Assembly: GCA_021292165.1 (NCBI GenBank)
Contig: CM037880.1
Span: 180,007,085-180,071,084, forward strand
Source: Shinisaurus crocodilurus
Lineage: Eukaryota; Chordata; Lepidosauria; Squamata; Shinisauridae
Reading direction: 5' to 3'
DNA length: 64,000 nt
The position numbers and the translations under genes are program-made. Of the stretch, positions 22,460 to 33,254 are shown piece after piece. The notes beneath the pieces were generated by a model, which was given only the letters and a program-made list of their open reading frames with translations, was not told the origin of the DNA and did no database searches. Numbering within the stretch: the stretch's first letter is position 1; each line of letters begins with the position of its first letter.

Positions 22460-23881
22460 CTATTTTTTGAGCTTTATACCATCTATTCTTAGTAATCCTT
22501 GATTTTTCCCCCCATTACAATAGCTATTTAACATTACTTGCCACTCTTTAATTTCTTTCTCTGATATCTTATATGGTATCATTCTAAATAAAAAATTAAA
22601 CTTCGGTAAAATCTTCATTTTAATCAAAGCTATCCTACCAAACCACGATAATCCCAATTTTTTATAATCCTCTATTTGATTTTTAACTTCATCTTTTAGT
22701 TTTTTAAAATTACATTCCCCTATTTTATCCAAATCTTTTAATATATCAATACCTAAATATTTAATTATATTTTTTATCTTTATATCCACTCCCCTTTGTT
22801 TAAATCCCCTTTCCTCCAGTTTACTATAATTAAATGTCATTATCTCCGATTTATCCCAATTAACTTTTAACCCTGTTACTTCTCTAAATTCATCTAAATG
22901 TTTCTCTATCCAATCCCAATTTTCTATAGGCCTTTCTAATGTTAACAAGATATCATCTGCAAAAAGGTTTATCTTACATTTGGTCTCTATTCCTATCCCC
23001 AGTAATTTCTTCTCCTGTCTTATCGAATTCGCTAACAATTCCATAACTAACACAAATAATACTGGGGAAAGGGGACAATCCTGTCTAGTTCCGCGGCCTA
23101 GGCTAATAGTTTCTGTTATTCCATCATTTACAATTACCGACGTGACATTATGAGTATATAATTGGTTAGTAATACCTATAAATTTTTCTCCAAACCCCAT
23201 AGTTTTTATTATCATCTTTAATGCTGGCCATTCCACACAATCAAAGGCTTTAAAAATATCCAATGCAAGAACCCCCGCTTTCAAATTATTTTTCTTTATT
23301 AAATAAATTATATTCAGAACCCTTCTTGTTAAATCTGCCATTTGTCTTCCTTGAATAAACCCACATTGATCTATCCCTATATACTTATTTAGAAAACTAT
23401 TCATTCTTCTAGCTAAAATTGCTGTCAATAGTTTAGCATCTTGATTAATTAATGATATTGGTCTATAAGAACCTGGTTCTGCTAAATCCTTCCTTGGTTT
23501 CGGGATTAAAATGGTCAAGGACTGTTTCCATGACGGGGGGATCTCTCCCCCCTGTAAAATATCATTAAACAACTGTTTTAACTTCGGAATTAACATTTTT
23601 TTAAAGACTTTATAATATTCCGCCCCCAGACCATCCAGTCCTGGCGTTTTCCCCTGTTTTAATTTATTTATAGCACTTTCTATTTCAATTTCTGTGAATG
23701 GTTGCTCCATTTTCTCTCTATCTTCATCCTGGATTTTTATTTTTAAATTTTTCTCGATATATCTTCTACTCTCAGCTTCTGACCATTTTCCTGCCTTATA
23801 TAACTCCGTATAATATTCATGAAAAATTTTCAATTTATCCTTTACTAGATTATATTCTTTACCCCTCTTATCTTTAATCAT
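22460..23881 (-). pseudogene. L1 ORF2 reverse transcriptase
   Basis: A 473-codon segment with RT motifs in order: LIPKPRKDLAEPGSYRPISL, GFIQGRQMADL, LALDIFKAFDCVEW (first catalytic Asp kept; the family usually has DAEKAF), GTRQDCPLSPVLF (normally GTRQGCPLSP, so Gly to Asp) and INLFADDILL with the catalytic Asp pair intact, followed by LKVNWDKSEIM. The enzyme copies L1 RNA at the nicked target. Two changes at conserved positions (DIF, RQD) may lower activity. The upstream endonuclease segment is in another frame; the shift lies near 24035. Confidence 0.93.
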
Positions 23882-23975
23882 CCCTACTAAGCTTTTTTCT
23901 TTTTTTTGTGTGCTAATCTAGCCAACATTTTAGAGTTTTTATTACTATTCTCAAAATACTCCCTTTTTGTGTAAA

Positions 23976-25049
23976 TCAAATTCCTTTGTACCCTGTCCAG
24001 TTCTTTATTCTCCAATTCTTTCCTTTTACCCTGTAATTCTGCAAAAATCTTTTATCCCTCTTCTCTAAATACTTCTTTTCCAAATCCCTAATCTCCCCCT
24101 CTAGCTTTTGATAAAAAACTTCTTGTTGTTTCCTCAAATTTATTGCCTCTCTCAATCCTATTCCTCTCATTACACTCTTCATTGTATCCCATATTATCGC
24201 TTCAGTACATTCTTCTGTTTGATTAAATTCCCAAATTTCCCTCAATTCCTTCTCTATTTTCTCTGTTAAATGTTTATAACGAAAAATATTACAATTCAAT
24301 CTCCATCTTTTCGCTTCTCTATAATCCTTATGTATCTTCAAATCCATGTTAACCAAAGCATGATCTGTAACTTTTATCACTCCTATCTCTGTGCCCAGGA
24401 CCCTTGAAAACAGTGTCCTGGACACAAAAATAAAATCTATCCTAGAATAATTCTTATTTGCTGATGAGTAAAATGTATATCTTTCCTCATTCCCCTTGAC
24501 CCCTCTCCAAACATCTAGCAACCCTTCCTTACTAATTAACTTATTCAAGATCGTTAGATTATTTCTCTGATCTTCTCTCGTCGGATTGGATTTGTCTTTT
24601 CTTCTATCCAATACCATGTTAAAGTCCCCAGCCATAATAACCCTTTGATTTTGAAAATTACCCATTTCTTTAAACACATGTTGATAAAATTCTCCTTGAT
24701 TTTGATTGGGAGCATAAACATTAACAATAACATATTCTTCCCCTCCCAAGGTCCCATACATTATAATATATCTACCTATATCATCCTTTTTCACCTTTAA
24801 AACATTAAAACCACAATTCTTTGAAATTATAATTGCTACTCCTCGCGATTTAGATGATCCACATGCTATCTCATATATTCTAGACCACCTCAATTTCAAT
24901 TCATTGACTCCTTTCCTTGCCTGGTGCATTTCTTGCAAGAATATAATATCTGCCTTATCCTTCTTTAGAAGTGCTTCTATTCGCCTTCTCTTAGTAACTG
25001 AACCTAGCCCCTTAACATTTAAAGTTGAAATTCTTAACTTATAATCCAT
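23976..25049 (-). pseudogene. L1 ORF2 endonuclease
   Basis: A 357-codon segment beginning MDYKLRISTLNVKGL, the usual start of L1 ORF2. Catalytic and metal-binding motifs are all visible: LNVKG (Asn), FLQEMH (Glu), VNVYAPN, AGDFNMVLD, YSRIDFIFVS and VTDHALV (Asp-His). The domain nicks target DNA to start target-primed reverse transcription. After about residue 330 the frame is lost by a one-base change near 24035; the other frame continues smoothly to the RT segment. By motif content the endonuclease itself looks intact. Confidence 0.93.
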
Positions 25050-25314
25050 CTATTAACATCATTTTTTCTTTTTTGGTCCCCAAAAGTGAAAATAATACAC
25101 AATAACATACCCCTTAACCCACCCCCACATTCATCTAAACTATCCCCCCTGCTTAGCCAGGGCAACTTGCCCCACCCTAAACCTACCCACCTATCCCAGG
25201 GGGGGGGGGAAAGGACCCATCACCAGCCCGAACAGCAGCCCCTCATTCCCTCCCGGATAACTTCTTTATAAAACATTTTCTATTTCTTTTTTCTTCTCGT
25301 GTTGAAACGACCTC

Positions 25315-26440
25315 TTATACAATTCCTCCACTGGCTCCTTCTTCTTCCAGTTGACCCATCGATTCTGGACCCTCCGCATCATCATGAAGCCCCAACTCTC
25401 CCAGCAGGCCCATGCCTTGATCACATGATGAGATCTTGTATCTCTTACTGTTCCACACAAAAGTAAGAAAAACTGGGTAACCCCAATTGTATTGTAATCC
25501 CTTTCTGATCAAGACTGCTGTACACGGTTTAACACTTCGCCTCCACTTTATTGTTTGCTGACAAAGATCATTGTAGATTTGCAAAGTAGCCCCCTTAAAA
25601 GCTACTTGACCTTTCTTTCTAATCTCTTTCATGAAGACATCCTTCTTGTATAAATTTGCAAATTTCAGTACAACATCTCTGGATGTCATACCACGCCTTA
25701 ATGCTCCCACTCTATGCACAATCTCAATGTCCATATCATCCCAAAAAATTGTTTCTCCAGAGACAGCTTCATTCATCCATTCCAAAATACTGTCCTCTTA
25801 ACTTATATCCAGTCTCCCCCATCTCCATGGGGAAGCCTCTGATCCGAATGTTGGAACGACGTTGCCTGTCTTGCATGTTAATCATCTGTATTTCCATCTC
25901 ATTAAATTTCATTTCATACTTTTCAAAACTTTTTTCATCCTTCACCTGGAGTTTTTCCACCTTATCCACTCTAACTTGCAGCTCTTTAACTTGAACCCCT
26001 AATTGATCTATGGTCTTTCGCATGTGCTTCATATCCTCTTGATGCAGATTTTGAAATTTCTCAATTGCTTCTATTTGTTTCTGCTGGCCTGCTTCCATAG
26101 AGCTTTGAAACTGTAATAGAATTTTCTCCCAATCTGGTGCTTCCCCTTTAAGCTTGGCTGGAGATGTTGCCTTTGGCTTGGCACCAGCAGGGAATTTGCC
26201 AGCTGAATCCGCCATTTTTCCGCCCTTCCCCCTCGCTGTCTCGGAACTTTCACTACCTCGTTTCTTCTTATCAGGACCCAGTTGCTCAATTTGATAAGAA
26301 CATTCAATATCTTTAGTGTCAAGGATCCTAATTAGCCTTTTCAAACTGTTATCCGAGGGATGCGCCCGATCGCGTTTCCAAAGAGGGGGTAGGGACTTTT
26401 TCACCCGTCTGGAGCTCATAAACAATCCAGAGCGAAGCAC
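25315..26440 (-). pseudogene. L1 ORF1 (RNA-binding chaperone), one frameshift
   Basis: Two overlapping segments, 26440-25769 and 25785-25315, are joined by one frameshift near 25770-25800. The likely start is the Met at 26215 (MADSAGKF), since residues before it are low-complexity leader. A heptad-like coiled coil follows (IEAIEKFQNLHQEDMKHMRK to VDKVEKLQVKDEKSFEKYEM), then the RRM start RRSNIRIRGFP, and in the second segment the C-terminal domain (RDVVLKFANLYKKD, ATLQIYNDLCQQTIKWRR, YPVFLTFVW). L1 ORF1 proteins trimerise and coat L1 RNA. A single shift is the only damage I see. Confidence 0.9.
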
Positions 26441-26629
26441 ATCAAAAGAAAGCTATTCTTGTTATTTCTTTGTTAGCTCTATATCTGCATACCTTCCAGA
26501 AAGTAAACAGCAAAGGAGTTCAAACTCACGATTTGTCTTTCCTGTGTATTTGCAGATGTTTTCAAATCATTCCGGGAGCTCGGCAGAAAAGCTACTGCTC
26601 CATAGCCAGCGAAGGCTCCTCCCCCCAAT
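26441..26629 (-). promoter_or_regulatory. L1 5' UTR
   Basis: About 190 bp between the 13-bp duplication and the first ORF1 codon. In L1 elements this segment carries the internal promoter; no specific factor sites were recognised. Confidence 0.6.
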
Positions 26630-27144
26630 TGCACCCATTTCTGGTCCAGAGGAAGATCCAGTTTTCTCACTTCTGGCAGGAACTTCTGAATTAGATCGTG
26701 CTCATCAAAAAGATTTTCTACATTGACCTCAATGTCCAGAATCTTGAAAACTTTACAGAAATGTTCAAGGCCTAGCTTCTCTGGCTCTAGCTCAAGATCA
26801 AAGGCTGTGAAGTCCTGTAATGGTGCATTCTCAAAGTCATACCATTTCTGAAGATACATTATTGCCTGATTGTACATTTTGATTGCTTCTGTTTTGAAAC
26901 ATACACATTGAGAATCAGGTAGCTTTTTTAAACTTGAAAACAATTTTGCTCCAAAAGATTATTTATCCCTACATTTAATTAGTTTCTCCCTCAAGTTGCA
27001 TGTCAATGTGTGAAACTAATAATAGAATCATGGAACATTTTCATGAAATGATGCACAAAATAGAGGTAGTACTCTGGGAGTGAAATTTAGGGAGTGGTAT
27101 TGGTTGTCATCTTATTTGCCTGATCACTAATAAACTGACATATG
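26630..27144 (-). pseudogene. hAT transposase pseudogene, part 2 (central region)
   Basis: The open part (26943-26630 on the minus strand) reads MYNQAIMYLQKWYDF and FDLELEPEKLGLEHFCKVFK, matching the hAT block with an aromatic Y-x-x-KW-x-x-F motif that precedes the dimerisation domain. Upstream of 26943 there are stops and frame changes to about 27144, where the DNA element begins. It runs at its 3' side straight into the L1 duplication. Confidence 0.72.
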
Positions 27145-28612
27145 GGGTGCATTCACATGTCATAGAATCATAGAATCATAGAAAAGTAGAGTTGGAAGGG
27201 GCCTACAAGGCCATCGAGTCCAACCCCCTGCTCAATGCAGGAATCTAGGTCAAAGCATCTCTGACAGATGTCTGTCCAGCTGCACCTTGAATGCCTCCAG
27301 AGTGGGAGAGCCCACCACCTCCCTAGGTAGTTGATTCCATTGTCTTATTGCTCTGACAGTCAGGAAATTTTTCCTGATGTTTAGGTGGAATCTAGGTTCC
27401 TGTAACTTGAGCCCATTATTCCGTGTCCTGCAAACTGGGATGAACGAGAAGAGATCTTTGCCCTCCTCTGTGTGACATCCCTTCAAATACTGGAAGAGTG
27501 CGATCATATCTCCCCTCAGTCTCCTCTTCTGAAGGCTAAACATGCCCAGTTCTTTCAGTCTCTCCTCATAGGGCCTTGTTTCCAGTCCCTTTATCATCCT
27601 TGTTGCCCTCCTCTGAACCCTCTCCAGTTTGTCTATGTCCTTCTTAAAGTGAGGTGCCCAGAACTGGACGCAGTACTCAAGATGAGGCCTAATGGCAACC
27701 CACCCTGGCAGTAAGCCACAGTGGGTTGGTTGTTGTGCAAACAACCCATGGTGTGCTCAACAGACAATCAGGTTCACTGTGGGTTGTCCCCCCCCTCTTC
27801 CTTCCCCCTTGGTCCACCCATAGGTATCCCAGCCAGGGAGCCACACAACAGGACCGACATGTCTGCCCTCCCCCCACCACAATCGCGAGCCATTTTGTAC
27901 CTGCCATGGGTTTTTTTTTCACTTTTACCTTTCTTTTTTCTTTTTTTAGAGACAGAGAAAAGCCATCTCCGATTTGACAGCTAGTGACAGCTCCTTCAAA
28001 GTGCCCAAGTGTCACATTGGAGGAGCTGTTGCTGGTTCATAACCCCCCCTTTTTTAAACAACAACAACAACTTTGCATCCCAAATGTGCACAAATTTTTT
28101 TCATATTTTTTTTAAATTAGTCAGACTTGCGCAAGTGTGCACTTGCGCACTTTTGTGGGTCCAAAATGGCATGCCTTGCCTAGGCAATGTCCAGTGGGGT
28201 GTCTGCTGTCAAAGTGCAGTAGGCACCCCTCATGGGCATTGACCCAGAGAGGCTGCCAAGACCTTTATTTTTGACTTTGGTTTGGCTTGACAGCTGTCAA
28301 AAGGTAATCTGTCAAGAGAAACCAAAGCCACAAGTGATCTTTGGTCATGAAAAGGTGATGGCCAATCAGTCACCTCCTTCTCAGCGAGATCCCCTGAACC
28401 TGGCTCCTCTGAGGGTCCTCTTACTTTTCCACCCTTTCCCGAGATTCTAAGTGCTCAGGAAGGTGGAAAAGTGCAAGCCATCCCCCTTTTTTCCGGAACT
28501 GTCAGTTTTGACAGCTAGCTGCCAAAACTCCAGCTCCTTTAAAAATGATCTCTTTTTTTGGACAGGGATCCACATGGTTTTTTCAAAGGAACATATGTCG
28601 TGTGAACCCATT
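27145..28612. mobile_element. Non-autonomous DNA element (family Y, copy 2)
   Basis: Left end ggggtgcattcacatgtca and right end acgacatatgt-inverse (tgggttcacacgacatatgt on the minus strand) are inverted relatives. The interior shares blocks with 32296-33720 (for example gtcaagagaaacc and agctcctttaaa-type segments). A CR1 is inserted next to the left end. It separates hAT parts 1 and 2. Exact duplication not resolved. Confidence 0.5.
27163..27690 (-). mobile_element. CR1 LINE, 5'-truncated (subfamily a)
   Basis: On the minus strand it encodes the CR1 ORF2 C-terminus: [70 protein letters not shown] (here [16 protein letters not shown]). It ends with the CR1 tail ctatgattctatgattctat. 5' truncation and no target duplication are normal for CR1. 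Confidence 0.95.
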
Positions 28613-29580
28613 CAGTGTGTCACTAGTCTGCTCTTCTCTCAGCTCCAGGAAATATGATTTAATGGCAGGTCATGAAAGAAGTAGCCATTTGATAGCAGTG
28701 AAGAAAGAGAGTCACCAAGTGTTTCCATAACTGAAAAAGTGTGGAACTTCATGCCAAGGTCCTCAAAGCATTGGGCTTCTCAGTTTTAAGGGTGCTTCAG
28801 GAGAATTCAGCATAACTTTCTGAACAAGAACCTCCGCATCATACTTGATGTTTAAACAAGCATGTCTTGGCAGCATTGTGGAACACATGGCAATAACAGT
28901 TGGCCTTCACAAGAGAACCCTTGTGTGTTTTCAGTATCTGGAATACAGACTTCTTTGCTCCATAATTTACAGCAGTATTAACTGCTGTATAAGCAACTAT
29001 GTTTTCAACAGATAACCCAAGATCATTTTGAAGTCCCAAGAAGACTGTCTCTGATGGCAACACATAAAAGTACAGCCATTTCTCTTGGACTCCAGGGTCA
29101 GCATCAAAATACCTCACAGCCACAGGAAACATTTTATAGTTACCATTATTAGGGCCATCAGTGTCAATATAAAAATGATTTATTTATTTTTTAGTTGAAT
29201 GGCCACCTAGTGCCTGCACAACATTTTCAACTGATTTGGGTCCAAGCATGTTTTCAGTTATAGTCTCTGCCTTGGTTCTCCAACAGTGCATTATCTTGGC
29301 AACAGCAGAGTCCTCAAACGTTGTTGGTATGAGTTTCATTCTATAGTCTGTACTTAAGTAACTGTGCTGGTGCATGATAGCATGGTATGCACTGCCAACT
29401 TCTACAGCAGCAACATTGAGAGCCTCTGAACTCTGAGTCTTTGAAAAGAAGGAAGACAAGGTAGCATTCTGCCTCAATGTTCTTGAGTTTTTAATGTGCT
29501 TTTTAGCTTCCCAGATGCTTCCATGCTGCCTTGATGCCATCATATTTAACTGTAAAGTTAATATTGCAGTGACTGCACTT
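28613..29580 (-). pseudogene. hAT transposase pseudogene, part 1 (N-terminal zinc finger and core)
   Basis: From the 29580 end: KCSHCNINF and a following WKHLG/AKKH pair form a BED/C2H2-like finger; then AVEVGSAYHAIMHQHSYLS, CWRTKAETITENMLGPKSVE, IDTDGPNNGNYKMFPV (first catalytic Asp region), AYTAVNTAVNYGAKKSVF and LVKANCYCHVFHNAAK. These blocks, in this order, are those of vertebrate hAT transposases and hAT-derived proteins. The 29543-29184 and 29132-28839 segments are in one frame, separated by a single TAA. A frameshift at about 28840 leads to DAEVLVQKV, after which decay increases. Whether it was an autonomous transposon or a domesticated copy cannot be decided here. Confidence 0.82.
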
Positions 29581-29589
29581 CACAGTTGT

Positions 29590-29651
29590 GGAGTTGTCGT
29601 GCCCCTGCTGGAGGAATCCTCCTCCTCAGAGGAGCTAGAGCTCTGATAGAT

Positions 29652-29722
<71 letters not shown>

Positions 29723-30350
29723 CCATGGAACCATCCATATCAGGAGACCTAGGAAAGCCTGTGTCCTCAGGGGAGAGGTCCATCCCCACATGAGGAGTGG
29801 AGTTCTGCTTCAGAGTGAGAGGCTGAACAACCACCTAGTCCCAGAGAGTGTTGTCACCATATGAAGCAAATCAGTAGCGCTTCTGTAAGAAGAAGCACCT
29901 GACTCCAAAGAAGGACTCCTCAATAAGAGGGAGCTCCTTGGAAGCAAGGCTTGTAATGTCCTGCAGCTGAGCCTTGGGTGGGGCTCAGGAGGCTCTGGAA
30001 ACATAAACTTTCTTGGGTGGAAATATGCTGTTGCTGCAGCTCCTGCATCTTGTGTCCTGACCTTGACTCATGTTTTAACCTCTGTGTTAGTGACATTTGG
30101 ACTTCTGCCTGATGCTGCCTTTTGGAACTCTGATTATACTTGACAGATATCCCATGTGTTTGACATCTCTGACTTCTCTCTAGAAATCCATGTTTGTCTG
30201 GTAATTGTGCTTGACTTTTGGCTTGCTTTAACTTCTCTATTGCAATTAGCTTTGTGTTTGTATAACAAAGAGCTGAACTTAGTTGAAGCAGGACAGGTTA
30301 AACTTTCACAATCCATTCTTAATATAATGCTTATGTACAATTACTCATAC
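29590..30350. other. Unclassified repeat-like stretch
   Basis: On the minus strand it has Ser/Pro-rich and acidic pseudo-coding text (SSSSSEEEDSSS) like that seen in reptile LTR remnants, but no LTR ends were found. Confidence 0.3.
29650..29719 (+). repeat. (GATA)n microsatellite
   Basis: About 17 uninterrupted tetranucleotide units. Confidence 0.98.
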
Positions 30351-30360
30351 TCTTACAAAC

Positions 30361-30526
30361 AGACCTGTGGCTTAAGCTGGCTCAGCTTGTCTGAGCGTGG
30401 AAAGCTAAGCAGGGTCAGGCCTGGTTGTTACTTGGATGGGAGACCCCTCCTCTAGTTCCCTGCACTAAGCAGGGGGTTGGACTCGATGATGGCCTTGTAG
30501 GCCCCTTCCAATTCTATGATCTATGA
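30361..30526 (+). mobile_element. 5S rRNA-derived SINE with CR1 tail (copy 3)
   Basis: Contains cgtggaaagctaagcagggt and acttggatgggagacccc, then gcagggggttggactcgatg and the CR1 end ctatgatctatga. The last eight bases were used as the target of the hAT that follows immediately. Confidence 0.92.
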
Positions 30527-31447
30527 CAGTGATGGCGAACCTTTTTGAGCCCGAGTGCCCAAACTGCAACACAAAACCAACTTATTTATTTCAAAGTGCC
30601 AACACTGCAATTAAACCTGAATACCGAGGTTTTAGTTTTAGAAAAACAACTCATGCAGTTGTCCGAACTGATTAACATCTTTTGTCTTAAAAGAAAAACA
30701 CAATAACAGAGCTTTCAATAATACAAACAGTATTTTGTTGGGAAAAAAATCAACTCAAAAAATTATTATAGTACTACATTGTACACATAGCCTGAAGGGA
30801 ATTTATACAAACTTTTTAAATAATTAGGCACATGTATTTTTGGATAAGGGATTCTCAACTTGTAATATGATTATATGCCGGACTGAAATTGTATGAGGCA
30901 AGCTTTACTCCGGGTCCTTTCCCTGCTTCTACAGGTGTTGGATTAGTAAAAGTAAAAGTCAACCTGTACTAGGATGAGCAAGATAAACAAGAAAACTAAA
31001 CGTGCTTAACACATTTTAAACACTTTATGTCTTGGACTGCAAACACTGCATTAGGTAAAAGTTTGCATTGGGCATGCTTTTGCACAATTAATGTGATTTT
31101 TGCTATTGCATGCATGCTGATAATTTGTCAAACCTTGGCTCATACTCCGTTAGTTTGAGAGCAACACATGCAGCACTCAGGTCAATTGTTAGGGCTTTAC
31201 ATCCAAGCCATGCTCTGTGCATCATTCTTCAAAATCTTTTAAATGTGCTAACAATGTAGAAAGGAATTCTGTAACAGGAATTCTAGAATAAAACCATTCT
31301 GTTCCACACTGTGAGAAAGAACAAAATAATTAGTGTTTTGCAGAAGGGGACAGTCTTGTCGCGATCTGGTGACCAATGGCTCGAGTGCCCACAGAGAGGT
31401 CCCTGCGTGCCAGCTGTGACACCCGTGCCATAGGTTCGCCATCACTG
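30527..31447 (-). mobile_element. Non-autonomous hAT element, 921 bp (family H9, copy 2)
   Basis: Starts cagtgatggcgaacct and ends aggttcgccatcactg, with an exact 8-bp duplication atctatga at 30519-30526 and 31448-31455. It is the reverse complement of 10635-11535 over its full length with few visible differences. Confidence 0.96.
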
Positions 31448-31689
31448 ATCTATGAAATCTATGAAACACAACTTCACATCACTGGGGTTGGTAAAATTCA
31501 AATATATCTGAGTCAGGCAGCAATTTTGTACACATTTACCTGGAAATACATTCCATTTAATTCAATGGGATTTACCTCTGAATAGACATGGGCTTGCACT
31601 GCAAATGACATTTTCAGATAATAATGCTATTTTAAGGATGAAATTAGTTTTTAAGCTAACAAACTAAAAGAAACCTTGCACTTGTGGGG

Positions 31690-32045
31690 GAACCTTATTT
31701 TTTTCTGTGCAAGGGAGCCAACAAGCTAAACTATGGAATTCACTTTCACAAGTTGTAATGATGGCCACCAATTTGGGGGGCTTTAAAAGGGGATTGGACA
31801 AATTTGTGGAGGAGAAGGCTATCAATGGCTACCAGTCCTGACTGGCTATATGCTACCTCCAGTATTGGAGGCAGTATGCCTATGTACACCAGTTGCCAGG
31901 GAACATGGGCAGGAGGGTGCTGTTGCACTCATGTCCTGCTTGTGGGATCCTGTGGGTAGCTGGTTGGCCACTGTGTGGGCAGAATGCTGAACTAGATAGT
32001 ACCTTGGTCTGGTCCGGAATGGCTCTTCTTATGTTCTTGTGTTCT
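31690..32045 (+). mobile_element. CR1 LINE 3' end (subfamily b)
   Basis: Runs from the gaattcactttcacaag block through ggattggacaaatttgtgg and gaggagaaggctatcaatgg to the tail ggaatggctcttcttatgtt. These are the CR1 3' coding end and UTR of a subfamily with a different tail from 27163-27690. Confidence 0.85.
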
Positions 32046-32889
32046 TAAAAATCTGCTTCAATGATGCAGCAACTAAAAAAGAAAATGAAAGGCCCTCACA
32101 AGTCACAACCCATGCTAGTTGTGGAATATCACAGGTGGGATAACTCATCTCTGGGAAGTTCCACGTAAGCAACAGAGGCAAGCAAGACAGGCAGACTTAT
32201 GAGTAGCACATTCATGCTGCAAAAGCACACACTCTCTCCAAACCCCAGGACCCACTGACCATTTGTCTGTCTGTCTGTCACTCACTCACTGATTGAGTTC
32301 GTACGACAAGACAACCAACCAACAATAACAGTCAGTGGTTCGTAGTCGTGTCATGCAAATCCAGCACAGGCTCTCTACCGTGAAAAAAAAACTACCCACT
32401 TGGGAACCTGTGGGCTGTTCTAGGGTTTGTTTTCTCCATGGTGGGTTCTCATGTTGTCTGAACTCGGACAACTGATCCCACCATGGGTAAAGACCCACAG
32501 CTAGTGACTTGCTCGGCAAGAGTGGCAAGAAACCCTGAGCTAGCCCAGGCCACTGCCAGTGCCAGCCGCCCCACAAGTGCCCAAGAAGCACTTGCGGGTG
32601 GCTGGCTCTGGCTTCCCTCCCTCCCTGCCAAGATGCCAAGCTGTTTTCAGCTTGCCCCAGCATTTTTAGCACTTTAATCCCCCCCCCCCCCTGGGATCAG
32701 GAAAGCCGGCTTGACAGCCAGCTTCCCAAATCCCCATTTGGGCAGCTACCAGCTTCTCCTTCAAAGTGGAGGGTCTGCCCAGTATTTTTTTAAAAACTGT
32801 TTTGCACCCAGAAATGTGCGCACAACAATTAACTTTTTTGTAAAGCTCCCATAAGCACAAAGGTGCTCACAGAACTGCTAATGGGAGCA

Positions 32890-33200
32890 TTTCAAGTCTG
32901 CCTGGCACCAACTCTGTCATCTTTTCGGTGCCAGGTTAAGATTGCCCTCTTCTTCCAGGCATTTAATGGCACCTAAGGGTGTTTGATGGTGTGATGGGGC
33001 ATTTGTGTCAGCTGCTTTTGACAGGTGTGGTTGTACTGGGATGGTTTTGGCTGTTGAATTGTTTTTTAAATTTTGTATATTGAAAAAAACGTTGGTTTTA
33101 TGCTGTTTTAATGCTATTTTTATTGTATTGTGTTTTGTGAATTTTTGTGAGCCACCAGAGACCTTCAGCTATTAGATGGTATAGAAATGAGATTAATTAA
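32890..33200 (+). mobile_element. L2 LINE 3' end
   Basis: The 3' UTR ends gtgagccaccagagacct and ggtatagaaatgagatt followed by (ATT)n, the usual L2 terminus. Confidence 0.7.
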
Positions 33201-33204
33201 ATAT

Positions 33205-33216
33205 TATTATTATTAT

Positions 33217-33254
<38 letters not shown>
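33205..33254 (+). repeat. (TTA)n(TGA)n microsatellite at an L2 end
   Basis: Trinucleotide array growing from the L2 3' terminus. Confidence 0.95.

Larger units (their letters stand above)
21095..26629 (-). mobile_element. Full-length L1-clade LINE, 5.5 kb
   Basis: Flanked by an exact 13-bp duplication tgcacccatttct (21082-21094 and 26630-26642). From 5' to 3' on the minus strand: 5' UTR of about 190 bp, ORF1, ORF2 (endonuclease, RT with FADD, C-terminal region), a short 3' UTR and an A-rich tail with (GAAA)n (21095-21115). I see only about four single-base-type frameshifts in ORF2 and one in ORF1 with no nonsense codons inside the segments, so insertion is fairly recent. It landed in the hAT transposase pseudogene. 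Confidence 0.95.

Noticed and set aside
28613..29580. A domesticated host gene of hAT origin
   Set aside because: In-frame stop, frameshifts and multiple large insertions argue for a pseudogene; domestication cannot be shown from this window.
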